Of a DNA stretch of 64,000 bases, positions 26,710 to 35,332 are shown piece by piece. Position numbers and translations under genes: made by a program. Within the stretch, counting starts at the first letter, position 1, and every line of letters begins with the position of its first letter. Origin of the DNA: an uncultured Lachnospiraceae bacterium (GTDB lineage Bacteria; Bacillota; Clostridia; Lachnospirales; Lachnospiraceae); the NCBI GenBank assembly GCA_947565425.1, contig CANOFW010000004.1:1-64000 (forward strand), written 5' to 3'. The notes under the pieces were generated by a model. It saw only the letters and a list, made by a program, of their open reading frames with translations. It had not been told where the DNA came from and made no database searches.

Positions 26710-27894
26710 CTACAATATTTTCTTTAAAATCCCCACCATCTCGTCAACATGCTCTTTTTCAATTACCAGCGGCGGCACGAACCGCAACACATTACTGCCC
26801 GCGGTGATAAGCACAAGTCCCTGCGCCAAAGCCTGCTTACTGACTTCTCCCACCGGGACAGTGAGTTCTAAGCCTTGCATGAGCCCTTTGCCCCTGCGCG
26901 CAGTGATACAATCATACTCCGCCCGCAAACGTTCGAGCTGCTCTTCTAAATATATGCCAATTTCCTTCACATGCTCTGTAAGCCTACGCTCCTTAAATAT
27001 ATCAAATACCTTACTAACCGCTGCCCCCACAAACGGATTGCCTCCGTAAGTGGTGCCGTGATCGCCAGGCTTCAAAGACGCTTCTGCCACTTTCTCTGTC
27101 ATCACGAATGCACCTACCGGCACGCCGCAGCCCAAAGCTTTCGCGCAAGTCATAATATCCGGTTTTACATCATAGCCCTGCCAGGCAAACATTTCTCCCG
27201 TTCTTCCCATACCGCACTGAATTTCATCTAAAATTAACAGAATATCTCGCTTCTCACAGATTTCTTTCACGCCGCAAAGAAATTCCTGCGTTGCCGGATA
27301 AATGCCGCCCTCGCCCTGAATGGTCTCCATAATAATAGCGCACGTCTTATCATTTACCAACGCTTTTACACTATCCAAATCATTATAATCTGCAAACTTG
27401 ACAATCCCCGGCAACGGCTCAAACGGTTCCCGGTAATGTGCGTTCCCGGTTACCGCCAATGCACCCAGACTTCTACCATGGAAAGAGTGATTCATGGCAA
27501 TGATTTCATGATCTGTACATTTATCCTTTTCATATGCGTATTTCTTCACCGCTTTTATGGCGCCCTCAATAGCTTCCGTTCCGCTATTGGTAAAAAAAAC
27601 ACGATCCAGACCACAAGCCGCGCAAATTTTCTCAGCCGCTTCCATCGTCGGCTGATTGTAATACAGATTGGACGTGTGCAAAAGCTTATCCACCTGTGAT
27701 TTCAAGGCCTGGTTATATTCTTCATCGCCATATCCCAACGCCTGTACAGCGATTCCCGCCGCAAAATCGAGATATTTTCTTCCTTCCGTATCGTAGAGAT
27801 ACACGCCCTGTCCATGATCAAATACCACCGGGTAACGGTTATATGTATGTAAAATATGGCTCTCCGCCTGCGCCATAATCTTTTTTTCTTCCAT
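26710..27894 (-). CDS. argD: acetylornithine aminotransferase
   Basis: 394 residues, class-III PLP aminotransferase. NSGTEAIEGAIK near 107, SFHGRSLGALAVTG, DEIQCGMGRTG, and the PLP Lys in MTCAKALGCGVPVGAF; HGTTYGGNPFVGAA near the end. Converts N-acetylglutamate semialdehyde to N-acetylornithine. Last gene of the arg run, about 100 nt after argB. Confidence 0.95.
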   Translation of the reverse strand: MEEKKIMAQAESHILHTYNRYPVVFDHGQGVYLYDTEGRKYLDFAAGIAVQALGYGDEEYNQALKSQVDKLLHTSNLYYNQPTMEAAEKICAACGLDRVFFTNSGTEAIEGAIKAVKKYAYEKDKCTDHEIIAMNHSFHGRSLGALAVTGNAHYREPFEPLPGIVKFADYNDLDSVKALVNDKTCAIIMETIQGEGGIYPATQEFLCGVKEICEKRDILLILDEIQCGMGRTGEMFAWQGYDVKPDIMTCAKALGCGVPVGAFVMTEKVAEASLKPGDHGTTYGGNPFVGAAVSKVFDIFKERRLTEHVKEIGIYLEEQLERLRAEYDCITARRGKGLMQGLELTVPVGEVSKQALAQGLVLITAGSNVLRFVPPLVIEKEHVDEMVGILKKIL

Positions 27895-27996
27895 TTTATC
27901 CTACTCCTTTTCTAGTGTACTGACACATCAATATTTAGGCAAACCTCCTAGCAACTTTACTTTATTTGGACACCATCGTCAATTCCCATTTACGCC

Positions 27997-28899
27997 TCAC
28001 TTTTCCTGCGAAAACCGCTCCTCACTGTCTCCTAAAATTGCCGTGCCAATTCCCCGATTGGTAAAGATTTCCAACAATAAACAATGCGGGATGCGCCCGT
28101 CGAGAATATGTACCCTGGAAACGCCGTCCTCAATTGCCTCTATACAGTTATTAAGTTTGGGCAGCATACCGCCTCCTATATTGCCTCTGCCAATCAGTTC
28201 ATGCGCCTCTGATACTGACAATTCTGAGAACAAGGAGGATTTATCTTGCGGATCTTTGTAAACGCCCTCTACATCTGTAAGAAACGCCAGTTTTTCCGCA
28301 TTGACCGCCCGGGCAATTGCGCAGGCCGCATCGTCGGCGTTGATGTTGTAGGTATCAAACGCATCATCCAATCCGATGGGACAAACAATGGGAAGAAAAT
28401 CTTTTTCCAGCAAATCATACAGTACTTTCGCATTGACTTCCTTGATTTCTCCCACATAACCGATATCCTGTCCCTGGGAATATTTCTTATCCACTTTGAG
28501 CAACCTGCCGTCTTTGCCGCTGATGCCGATCGCATTGACCCCCAATCCCTGCACCATCTGCACCAGGGATTTGTTCACCCTGCCTAACACCATCTCCGCT
28601 ATTTCCATGGTTGGTGCGTCCGTCTTACGCAGTCCATTGACAAACTCCGACTCCATGCCTATCTTGCCCACCCACTTACTGATTTCCTTTCCGCCGCCAT
28701 GAACGATAATCGGCTTAAATCCTACCAACTTCAAGAGCGTGACATCCTTGATAACGTCCATTTTAAGCTCATCATCTACCATTGCGCTGCCACCGTATTT
28801 GACAACGATAATTTTACGGTTAAACCGTTGGATATAAGGCAATGCCTCTATCAATACTTCCGCTTTCTGTAATATTTCTTGCATATTTTTCTCTACCAT
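27997..28899 (-). CDS. argB: acetylglutamate kinase
   Basis: 300 residues, amino-acid kinase fold. [20 protein letters not shown], and [14 protein letters not shown] are diagnostic, with [11 protein letters not shown] and [14 protein letters not shown] near the C-terminus. An N-terminal helix ([18 protein letters not shown]) is like that of arginine-inhibited hexameric forms, so feedback inhibition is plausible. The ATG at 28899 has AGAGGA 7 nt before it. Confidence 0.95.
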   Translation of the reverse strand: MVEKNMQEILQKAEVLIEALPYIQRFNRKIIVVKYGGSAMVDDELKMDVIKDVTLLKLVGFKPIIVHGGGKEISKWVGKIGMESEFVNGLRKTDAPTMEIAEMVLGRVNKSLVQMVQGLGVNAIGISGKDGRLLKVDKKYSQGQDIGYVGEIKEVNAKVLYDLLEKDFLPIVCPIGLDDAFDTYNINADDAACAIARAVNAEKLAFLTDVEGVYKDPQDKSSLFSELSVSEAHELIGRGNIGGGMLPKLNNCIEAIEDGVSRVHILDGRIPHCLLLEIFTNRGIGTAILGDSEERFSQEK

Positions 28900-29002
28900 C
28901 TTTCTGTCCTCTTCTCTACTTTCATAGTTATACACGTGATTTTCCCCATACAGATGTGCGGCAGCCGCCCATCTGTGTTGTCAGTCAAAACGTTCCTGCC
29001 CA

Positions 29003-30226
29003 TCAAGAGCGGTAATCCGCATTGATGGTCACATATTCATGGGTCAAATCGCAGCCCCATGCCGTCGCCTGCGCCTCACCCATCTTCATGTCCACCAACA
29101 CCGTCACTTCCTCTTCTGATAGAATCTTTGTTGCCTCCTCCTCGCTATAATCTGTAGCAACGCCATCCTTGTAAATCTGAATTTTACCACTCTTGCTCTC
29201 AAAAAATAATTCTATATTTTCCGGTTCAAACGATACGCCGGAATAGCCCAAGGCACACAAAATTCTGCCCCAATTGGCGTCATGCCCATAAATGGCGGCT
29301 TTGGTCAGCGAAGAACATATCACAGATTTGGCAAGAAGCTTGGCATGTTCTTTCGTATCTGCATGAATTACCTTTGTCTCAAACAGCGCAGTCGCTCCTT
29401 CGCCATCTCCCGCCATCTTTTTTGCCAACGCAGTGTTCACAGCGCGCAACGCCTCCACAAATTTCTGGTAATTCTCATCTTTCACAGTGATTTCCTCATT
29501 GCCTGCCATGCCGTTCGCGAGCAACAGCACCGTATCATTCGTAGAGGTATCTCCATCCACAGAAATCATATTATACGTGTCTTGCACATCTTCGCGCAAC
29601 GCCTCTTGCAGCAGTTCTTTGGAAATCGCAAGGTCTGTCGTCACAAAACTTAGCATCGTGCACATATTAGGATGAATCATACCGGAACCTTTACACATAC
29701 CGCCCAGAGTAACCGTCTTTCCCTCCACCTCAAAGGTAACAGCCGCCTCTTTGTATTTCGTATCGGTTGTCATAATCGCACATGCCGCTTCCCTGCCAGA
29801 CTCCACCCGGCTGTCAAGCTCGGGCACCATTGCCAGAATGCCCGCTTCCAATTTCTCTATGGGTAGCTGCATCCCGATAACCCCGGTGGAAGCGACCAAT
29901 ACTTGATTTACCGGAACCCCCAGCGCTCTTTCCACTGCTTCCGCAGTCTTTTGACAATACTTCATGCCTTCCTCCCCGGTACATGCATTGGCAATTCCTG
30001 CATTTACCACAATCGCCTGCGCACAAGGTTCCTCCTCTACTAGACGCATATCCCACTTTACCGGAGCAGCTTTTACCACATTGCTTGTAAATGTCCCGGC
30101 AGAAACTGCCTTTCTCCGGCTCACAATCAGCGCCATATCTTTCCTGTCCTCATATTTAATTCCCGCTGCTGTACTCGCTGCTTCAAACCCTTTGGCTACG
30201 GTCACACCGCCTGTAATCACTTTCAT
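29003..30226 (-). CDS. argJ: bifunctional ornithine acetyltransferase / N-acetylglutamate synthase
   Basis: 407 residues. The self-cleavage motif STGVIGMQLP (Thr nucleophile) lies near residue 113, with MTTDTKYKEAAV and CKGSGMIHPNMCTML. In the middle are GDTSTNDT and ANWGRILCALGYS. Recycles the acetyl group between acetylornithine and glutamate, so no separate argA or argE is required. Starts 20 nt after the GNAT gene stop. Confidence 0.96.
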   Translation of the reverse strand: MKVITGGVTVAKGFEAASTAAGIKYEDRKDMALIVSRRKAVSAGTFTSNVVKAAPVKWDMRLVEEEPCAQAIVVNAGIANACTGEEGMKYCQKTAEAVERALGVPVNQVLVASTGVIGMQLPIEKLEAGILAMVPELDSRVESGREAACAIMTTDTKYKEAAVTFEVEGKTVTLGGMCKGSGMIHPNMCTMLSFVTTDLAISKELLQEALREDVQDTYNMISVDGDTSTNDTVLLLANGMAGNEEITVKDENYQKFVEALRAVNTALAKKMAGDGEGATALFETKVIHADTKEHAKLLAKSVICSSLTKAAIYGHDANWGRILCALGYSGVSFEPENIELFFESKSGKIQIYKDGVATDYSEEEATKILSEEEVTVLVDMKMGEAQATAWGCDLTHEYVTINADYRS

Positions 30227-30246
30227 CCGGTTTTCCTCCCTGCTTC

Positions 30247-30720
30247 CTACTGAAATGTTGTAATGTTCGCATCGTTTAATACAAAGTCATAATAATTCAA
30301 ATCTTCCCGAAATGTCCAGCCCACGCTCTTCCAGAAAGAATTTCCCACCTCATTTTTCTTGAAAGCAATCAAACATACTTTATTGATATGCTCCTCCTGC
30401 AAGGCACGCATCGCAAAGACAGCCATCTTCTTACCAATGCCCCGCTGTCTGTAATCTTCTCTGACACACACATGGTAAAAGCAGCCGCGCCTTCCGTCAT
30501 GGCCGCAGAGAATAGCTCCAACAATTTCATCCTCCGCCAAAGCAACCACGCTGGTGGTGGGATTTCTCTTCAAAAAACGCTCTATGCCTTCTCTGGAATC
30601 ATCCATGCTGCGGATGCCAAAGCCTTTAATCGTCTTCCAGAGACGAAACACCTTATCATAATCTTCTTCCTCCATCGCCCGGATAGATACCGAAGCAATG
30701 CTTTTATCCTTCCATTCCAT
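30247..30720 (-). CDS. GNAT family N-acetyltransferase
   Basis: 157 residues. The acetyl-CoA pyrophosphate loop RQRGIGKKM lies near residue 96, preceded by the beta-4 strand GCFYHVCVREDY and followed by NKVCLIAFKKNEVGNSFWKSVGW. It lies inside the arginine operon between argC and argJ, on the same strand. It could be a single-domain N-acetylglutamate synthase feeding the cycle, or an unrelated protein/small-molecule acetyltransferase; the sequence alone does not decide. Confidence 0.85.
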   Translation of the reverse strand: MEWKDKSIASVSIRAMEEEDYDKVFRLWKTIKGFGIRSMDDSREGIERFLKRNPTTSVVALAEDEIVGAILCGHDGRRGCFYHVCVREDYRQRGIGKKMAVFAMRALQEEHINKVCLIAFKKNEVGNSFWKSVGWTFREDLNYYDFVLNDANITTFQ

Positions 30721-30797
30721 TCTGCAAGCCTCCCTGCATTGTGACCGCCACTGTATATGCCTCGGGCCGCCTTTTCTTAACGCCCAAGCTTCTTACG

Positions 30798-31865
30798 TTA
30801 TGGGAACATTGGTACAAGCTGTAATCCCTCATTTTCTGCAAAACCAAACAAAAGATTCATGTTCTGTACTGCCTGTCCTGCCGCTCCTTTTACAAGATTA
30901 TCAAGCGCTCCCATCATGATAATTCTTCCCGTACGCGCATCAATCTGAAATCCAATATCCACAAAATTGCTGCCTTCCACCCACTTTGTCTCAGGATAAA
31001 TGCCTTTGTCCAGAACACGCACAAAATATTCCTCCTGATAATACTTATCGTAAACTGCTTTCACCTGCTCATAATCTGGAAAAGCATAAGAACCGTCCTC
31101 CTGCTTAATTTTCCTCAAGGAAGCATATTCCGTCGCCAAAATTCCGCGATTCATAGGTACTAAATGCGGTGTAAAATTAATGGTAACCGGTTCTCCCGCC
31201 GCATAGCTTAACTGTTCTTCAATCTCCGGCGTGTGGCGGTGCGTCGTCACCCCATATGCTTTCATATTTTCATTGACCTCGCAAAACAGATTGGGCAGCT
31301 TCGCGCCCCTGCCTGCGCCTGATGTCCCCGACTTGGCGTCCACAATTAAAGTATTTGGCTCAATCAACCCTTCTTTTACCAGTGGATACGCCGTCAAAAT
31401 CGAACATGTCGTATAGCAGCCCGGATTCGCTACCAGCCTTGCCTGTCTTACCTTCTCGCGGTTGATCTCGCACAAGCCATACACTGCCTCTTCGATAAAC
31501 TGTGGGCTCTTATGCTCTATCTGATACCATTTCTCATACGTCTCGACATCTTTGATGCGATAATCTGCACTTAAATCTACGACCTTGGTATCTTTTAATA
31601 TCTCCTCCGTCAACACGCCTGCCAAAAATCCCTGGGGCGTTGCCGTAAAAATTACATCCACCTGGCTGGCAAGCGCTTCGATATTGTCGTCCAGACAAGT
31701 ATCCTCCACAAGCTGAAACATGTTTCCATAAACCTGCGCATATTTTTTATCTATGTAACTCCGGGAACCAAACCATTTGATTTCTACTTCTCTATGCCCC
31801 AGCAAAAGCCTTACCAACTCTGCCCCCGCATACCCGGTTGCCCCGATAATTCCTGCATTTATCAT
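30798..31865 (-). CDS. argC: N-acetyl-gamma-glutamyl-phosphate reductase
   Basis: 355 residues. Rossmann start GIIGATGYAGAELVRLL, active-site Cys in NPGCYTT near residue 149, SGTSGAGRGAKL and HRHTPEIEEQL. First gene of the argC-GNAT-argJ-argB-argD run. GGTGAGG precedes the ATG. Confidence 0.96.
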   Translation of the reverse strand: MINAGIIGATGYAGAELVRLLLGHREVEIKWFGSRSYIDKKYAQVYGNMFQLVEDTCLDDNIEALASQVDVIFTATPQGFLAGVLTEEILKDTKVVDLSADYRIKDVETYEKWYQIEHKSPQFIEEAVYGLCEINREKVRQARLVANPGCYTTCSILTAYPLVKEGLIEPNTLIVDAKSGTSGAGRGAKLPNLFCEVNENMKAYGVTTHRHTPEIEEQLSYAAGEPVTINFTPHLVPMNRGILATEYASLRKIKQEDGSYAFPDYEQVKAVYDKYYQEEYFVRVLDKGIYPETKWVEGSNFVDIGFQIDARTGRIIMMGALDNLVKGAAGQAVQNMNLLFGFAENEGLQLVPMFP

Positions 31866-31921
31866 TTCGATTTCCTCACCTTCTTATATCTTTTCGCTGC
31901 CCACGCAGCTAATACCTTCTT
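31866..31921 (-). other. argC leader with direct repeat
   Basis: The 12-mer ACCTTCTTATAT occurs twice in plus-strand reading (about 31880 and 31914), separated by a small stem GCTGC/GCAGC. It lies between the argC promoter and start codon. Confidence 0.35.
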
Positions 31922-31950
31922 ATATTAGTACAACTTTTTGCATCCGTAAA
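31922..31950 (-). promoter_or_regulatory. argC promoter
   Basis: Minus strand TTTACG (31945-31950), 17-nt spacer, TAATAT (31922-31927). Confidence 0.5.
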
Positions 31951-31969
31951 GCCCTTTTTTGATTTTTTT

Positions 31970-32003
31970 TGTATATTTATACATATTTTTTTATTTTTAT
32001 ACA
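31970..32003. promoter_or_regulatory. tandem ARG-box-like sites
   Basis: TGTATATTTATACA (31970-31983) is a palindrome with 6-bp arms; TTTATTTTTATACA (31990-32003) repeats its right half 20 bp away, two helical turns. Paired AT-rich palindromes between argC and argG fit ArgR/AhrC hexamer binding. The second site abuts the argG -35. Confidence 0.6.
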
Positions 32004-32004
32004 C

Positions 32005-32033
32005 TTGCTATTTCTAACATAATGTTGTATATT
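32005..32033 (+). promoter_or_regulatory. argG promoter
   Basis: TTGCTA (32005-32010), 17-nt spacer, TATATT (32028-32033); leader of about 65 nt. Confidence 0.65.
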
Positions 32034-32106
32034 AGTTATTAGTTCAAAATCCCATGGCATTACCCATGAGGTTGGAAAGCAAATAGATAAAACGGAGGAA
32101 AAAGTA

Positions 32107-33321
32107 ATGAAAGAAAAAGTTATCTTAGCTTACTCCGGCGGTCTGGACACAACCGCCATCATTCCATGGTTAAAGGAAAATTACGACTATGACGTAGTCT
32201 GCTGCTGTATCGACTGCGGACAGGACGAAGAACTTGATGGGCTAGAAGAGCGTGCAAAATTATCTGGCGCCTCTAAATTGTATATCGAGGACATCACAGA
32301 TGAATTTGCGGAAGAATATATCATTCCCTGCGTACAAGCAGGCGCTGTATATGAGAACAAATATCTTCTGGGCACCTCCATGGCACGCCCCGGCATTGCC
32401 AAACGTTTGGTAGAAATCGCCCGCAAAGAGGGCGCAACTGCTATCTGTCACGGTGCAACCGGTAAAGGCAACGACCAGATTCGTTTCGAACTTGGCATCA
32501 AAGCCCTGGCTCCCGACTTGAAAATTATCGCAGCATGGAGAAGTGACAAATGGAATATGCAGTCCCGCGAGGAAGAAATTGCATACTGCAAGGAACATGG
32601 CATTGACCTTCCATTCTCCGCAGACAGCAGCTACAGCCGCGACCGTAACCTGTGGCATATCAGTCATGAAGGTTTGGAGCTAGAAGACCCCTCATGCGAA
32701 CCCAATTACGACCATCTGCTGGTACTTGGCGTTTCTCCAGAGAAGGCGCCCGAAGAAGGCGAGTATGTGACAATGACGTTTGAGTCCGGCGTTCCTAAGA
32801 CGATCAATGGCAAAGAGATGAAAGTTGCCGACATCATCCGCGAGCTGAACCGCCTGGGCGGAAAGCACGGAATTGGTATCATTGATATTGTGGAAAACCG
32901 TGTCGTAGGCATGAAATCCCGCGGCGTCTATGAGACTCCCGGCGGAACTATTCTCATGGAAGCACAGCAGCAACTCGAAGAACTCGTGCTTGATCGCGCT
33001 ACCATGGATGTGAAGAAAGACATGGGTAATAAGATGGCTCAGATTGTGTATGAAGGCAAATGGTTCACACCATTACGCGAAGCCGTACAAGCTTTCGTAA
33101 CCTCCACGCAGAAATATGTGACAGGAGAAGTCAAATTCAAGCTCTACAAAGGAAACATTATCAAAGCTGGAACCACCTCTCCTTACTCATTGTACAGTGA
33201 ATCCCTAGCAAGCTTTACAACTGGAGATTTGTATGACCACCACGACGCAGAAGGGTTCATCACCCTATTTGGACTTCCGCTGAAAGTACGCGCCATGAAG
33301 ATGGCTGAGTTAGAGAAGTAA
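32107..33321 (+). CDS. argG: argininosuccinate synthase
   Basis: 404 residues. PP-loop AYSGGLDTTAIIPWL at residues 8-22, HGATGKGNDQIRFELG, and the C-terminal SPYSLYSESLASF. Joins citrulline and aspartate using ATP. GGAGG precedes the ATG. Transcribed alone, divergent from argC; argH is not in the window. Confidence 0.97.
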   Translation: MKEKVILAYSGGLDTTAIIPWLKENYDYDVVCCCIDCGQDEELDGLEERAKLSGASKLYIEDITDEFAEEYIIPCVQAGAVYENKYLLGTSMARPGIAKRLVEIARKEGATAICHGATGKGNDQIRFELGIKALAPDLKIIAAWRSDKWNMQSREEEIAYCKEHGIDLPFSADSSYSRDRNLWHISHEGLELEDPSCEPNYDHLLVLGVSPEKAPEEGEYVTMTFESGVPKTINGKEMKVADIIRELNRLGGKHGIGIIDIVENRVVGMKSRGVYETPGGTILMEAQQQLEELVLDRATMDVKKDMGNKMAQIVYEGKWFTPLREAVQAFVTSTQKYVTGEVKFKLYKGNIIKAGTTSPYSLYSESLASFTTGDLYDHHDAEGFITLFGLPLKVRAMKMAELEK

Positions 33322-33324
33322 AAT

Positions 33325-33372
33325 ACTCCGCTTGTGCGAGTGCCCTGTGGGTGCATTGCTCACGAGAATAAA
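33325..33372. repeat. dispersed repeat fragment with GTGCCCTGTGGGTGC
   Basis: CTTGTGCGAGTGC is shared with the repeat at 24603-24760, and the 15-mer at 33340-33354 recurs in reverse complement at 59243-59257, where similar sequence ending GAATAAA follows on the same side. Confidence 0.45.
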
Positions 33373-33416
33373 CGCCAGAAATGGATAAAGATGAAATATC
33401 CATTTCTGGCGTTTTT
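33373..33416. terminator. bidirectional terminator argG / MORN lipoprotein
   Basis: Perfect 15-bp arms CGCCAGAAATGGATA and TATCCATTTCTGGCG (33373-33387, 33397-33411) with a 9-nt loop, then TTTTT on the plus strand. Serves argG and, on the other strand, is placed to serve the convergent lipoprotein gene. Confidence 0.9.
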
Positions 33417-33452
33417 ATAAGGCTCCCTCAAAACTGCAACCTGAAATGCACC

Positions 33453-34424
33453 TTATTCAGATGGATAAAAATGCTTGACGCCTTTGGTAACATCCTCTGC
33501 GTATACCATGCTGCAACTTTTCACCATGCCCTCCTCGTCATACAAAAATGCAATGGCAAGGTGCGGGCTCTGAGGCACCTCAAAATTATTTGCTTCCAAC
33601 TCTTCATCTGAGATGGTGACATATTTACCCTTTTTCAACTTATACTTGCCACGTACAATGGTGCCGTCTTCTAACTTGTCTTTGATTCTATATGTTCCAT
33701 AGAACAATCCATTTTTGACCTTGAATTTTTGATCCGTATCTACGTTATCTCCCAGGGCAATTCGTTGACGGCCTTTTCCATTGGGTACATCTTCCTTCCA
33801 CTCTCCCTCATACACTTCCCGATAGAGACTGCCATCTTCTGTATTGCTGCTGACGTAATACCATATTCCTCTGCCCTGCCGCTGTCCTTCCCAAAAATCG
33901 CCATAATACCATTGCTTACAGCTACATTCCTTAAAGGTGTAGACACCAACACCCTTGCCGCTGTCTCCACCATCCGGTAAATAAATATAATATTCCCCAT
34001 CTCTTACAGATGCTAACAACTTCCTGGCATCGTCGCTCTCCTGTAAATCGTGCAGCGCTTGGGCATCGTCCACCTCTATCGCTTCTATGACAGATTCCAT
34101 CAGCGGGCGGTAAAGATTCTCTTTCGTAATTTCCTGATTGGTATTTTCTGCGCTCTGTGCGTCCGCCGCATCGCCAGCTTTTCCTGAAGTACTATTTGGC
34201 TGTGCGACTGTTTCCTGTAATTCTTTCTCTTTGGAAATTTGTTGCGCTTCCTGCCCCAGGGAATCTCCCGAGACATCAAGACCCTTATCTTTCGCATCGT
34301 GCTCCGTCTGCTGTTCCGTTTCCTTCGCAGCTTCTGTGTGCTTATCTGTGGTACAACCGGTAAGAAAAATCATTGCAAATGCCACAAGGACAAATGCCAC
34401 GGCAATTCTGCCCTGTCGTTCCAT
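33453..34424 (-). CDS. MORN-repeat lipoprotein
   Basis: 323 residues. A lipoprotein signal with lipobox LTGC (Cys24) implies membrane anchoring outside the cell. Residues 25-100 are a polar, low-complexity linker rich in Glu, Gln and Ala. Residues 140-260 include MORN-like repeats (YYGDFWEGQRQGRGIWYY, YEGEWKEDVPNGKGR, VRGKYKLKKGKYV). Function unknown; MORN strips often bind membranes or partners. GGAGG precedes the ATG. Downstream of DUF2225 and glnS in the same direction. Confidence 0.8.
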   Translation of the reverse strand: MERQGRIAVAFVLVAFAMIFLTGCTTDKHTEAAKETEQQTEHDAKDKGLDVSGDSLGQEAQQISKEKELQETVAQPNSTSGKAGDAADAQSAENTNQEITKENLYRPLMESVIEAIEVDDAQALHDLQESDDARKLLASVRDGEYYIYLPDGGDSGKGVGVYTFKECSCKQWYYGDFWEGQRQGRGIWYYVSSNTEDGSLYREVYEGEWKEDVPNGKGRQRIALGDNVDTDQKFKVKNGLFYGTYRIKDKLEDGTIVRGKYKLKKGKYVTISDEELEANNFEVPQSPHLAIAFLYDEEGMVKSCSMVYAEDVTKGVKHFYPSE

Positions 34425-34461
34425 GCGATGCCTCCAATCATTCCATTGATATTCACTTGTT

Positions 34462-35310
34462 CTACTTTCTCAATTCTGCAATAATATCCTCTTTCAACTC
34501 CAAAGCCATATCCTTCATGCGCCGGCTTGCAGAAGGCGCCGTCAACACACTTGCCAGGAATTTAGATGCAATCTCATACTTTTTAAAATGATATGCCATA
34601 TATGCCAGAATATAATCAACGGTACTCTGTTCCATACCACACATCGGAAACATCTCTTCCGAAATTGCTTTCATAAATCCTTCAAACGCCTGTTGATAGA
34701 ACTCTTCTTCCTCTTTCTGGACTTCTGCCTTTGCCGCTTTCGCCTCCGGCGTATCTTCCGACATCGTCTCCGCTTTTCCACGCAACAACCAGGCAATTTT
34801 CAAACATGTGTAAGCCTTCTCACTGTCTTTGCCCCTCTTCACCACCGTATTCACGAGCGACAGTTTATAGCGATCAATTACCTCATCATAATCATATACT
34901 GCATTTTCAGGCTTATCACTCGGCTGAAAATTATTGGAAATCTGCTCTTTTATCAATTTTACTTGTGTGGGGGTTAGATGCTCATAAAAACGATTCATTG
35001 CCGTATATCCACACGCCGGGCAAGACGTAATATCATATTTCAGCGTATCAATATATTGGAATCTTGGCCGCAAATCGCGATCTGGCTCTAAACGTTTTAC
35101 TCTACCACTCTTAATCACTTTCGTCTTAAAAACATGGTCGCACACCTTGCAATGTACCGTCTTCTCCAATAAAAAATCCGACTCTGCGGGAATCTTCTCC
35201 TGCGCCTGTGCTTCAGAACCTTTCTTATCGTCCTTCTGATCATCCTCAAACAATTGCATAGATTCTGTAGACTTTAATCCAAATTTCTCCAATCCTGAAA
35301 ATAAATTCAT
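34462..35310 (-). CDS. DUF2225 family protein
   Basis: 282 residues. Two zinc-ribbon-like knuckles, CKVCDHVF and CPACGYTAMNRFY, frame the conserved DUF2225 core with RPRFQYIDTLKYDITSCPAC; the C-terminal half is TPR-like helices (ILAYMAYHFKKYEIASKFLA). The N-terminal 50 residues are charged. Function unknown. Starts 22 nt after the glnS stop with GAGGAAAAG before it, so co-transcription with glnS is likely. Confidence 0.85.
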   Translation of the reverse strand: MNLFSGLEKFGLKSTESMQLFEDDQKDDKKGSEAQAQEKIPAESDFLLEKTVHCKVCDHVFKTKVIKSGRVKRLEPDRDLRPRFQYIDTLKYDITSCPACGYTAMNRFYEHLTPTQVKLIKEQISNNFQPSDKPENAVYDYDEVIDRYKLSLVNTVVKRGKDSEKAYTCLKIAWLLRGKAETMSEDTPEAKAAKAEVQKEEEEFYQQAFEGFMKAISEEMFPMCGMEQSTVDYILAYMAYHFKKYEIASKFLASVLTAPSASRRMKDMALELKEDIIAELRK

Positions 35311-35332
35311 TGCACTTTTCCTCCTCTTCGTG

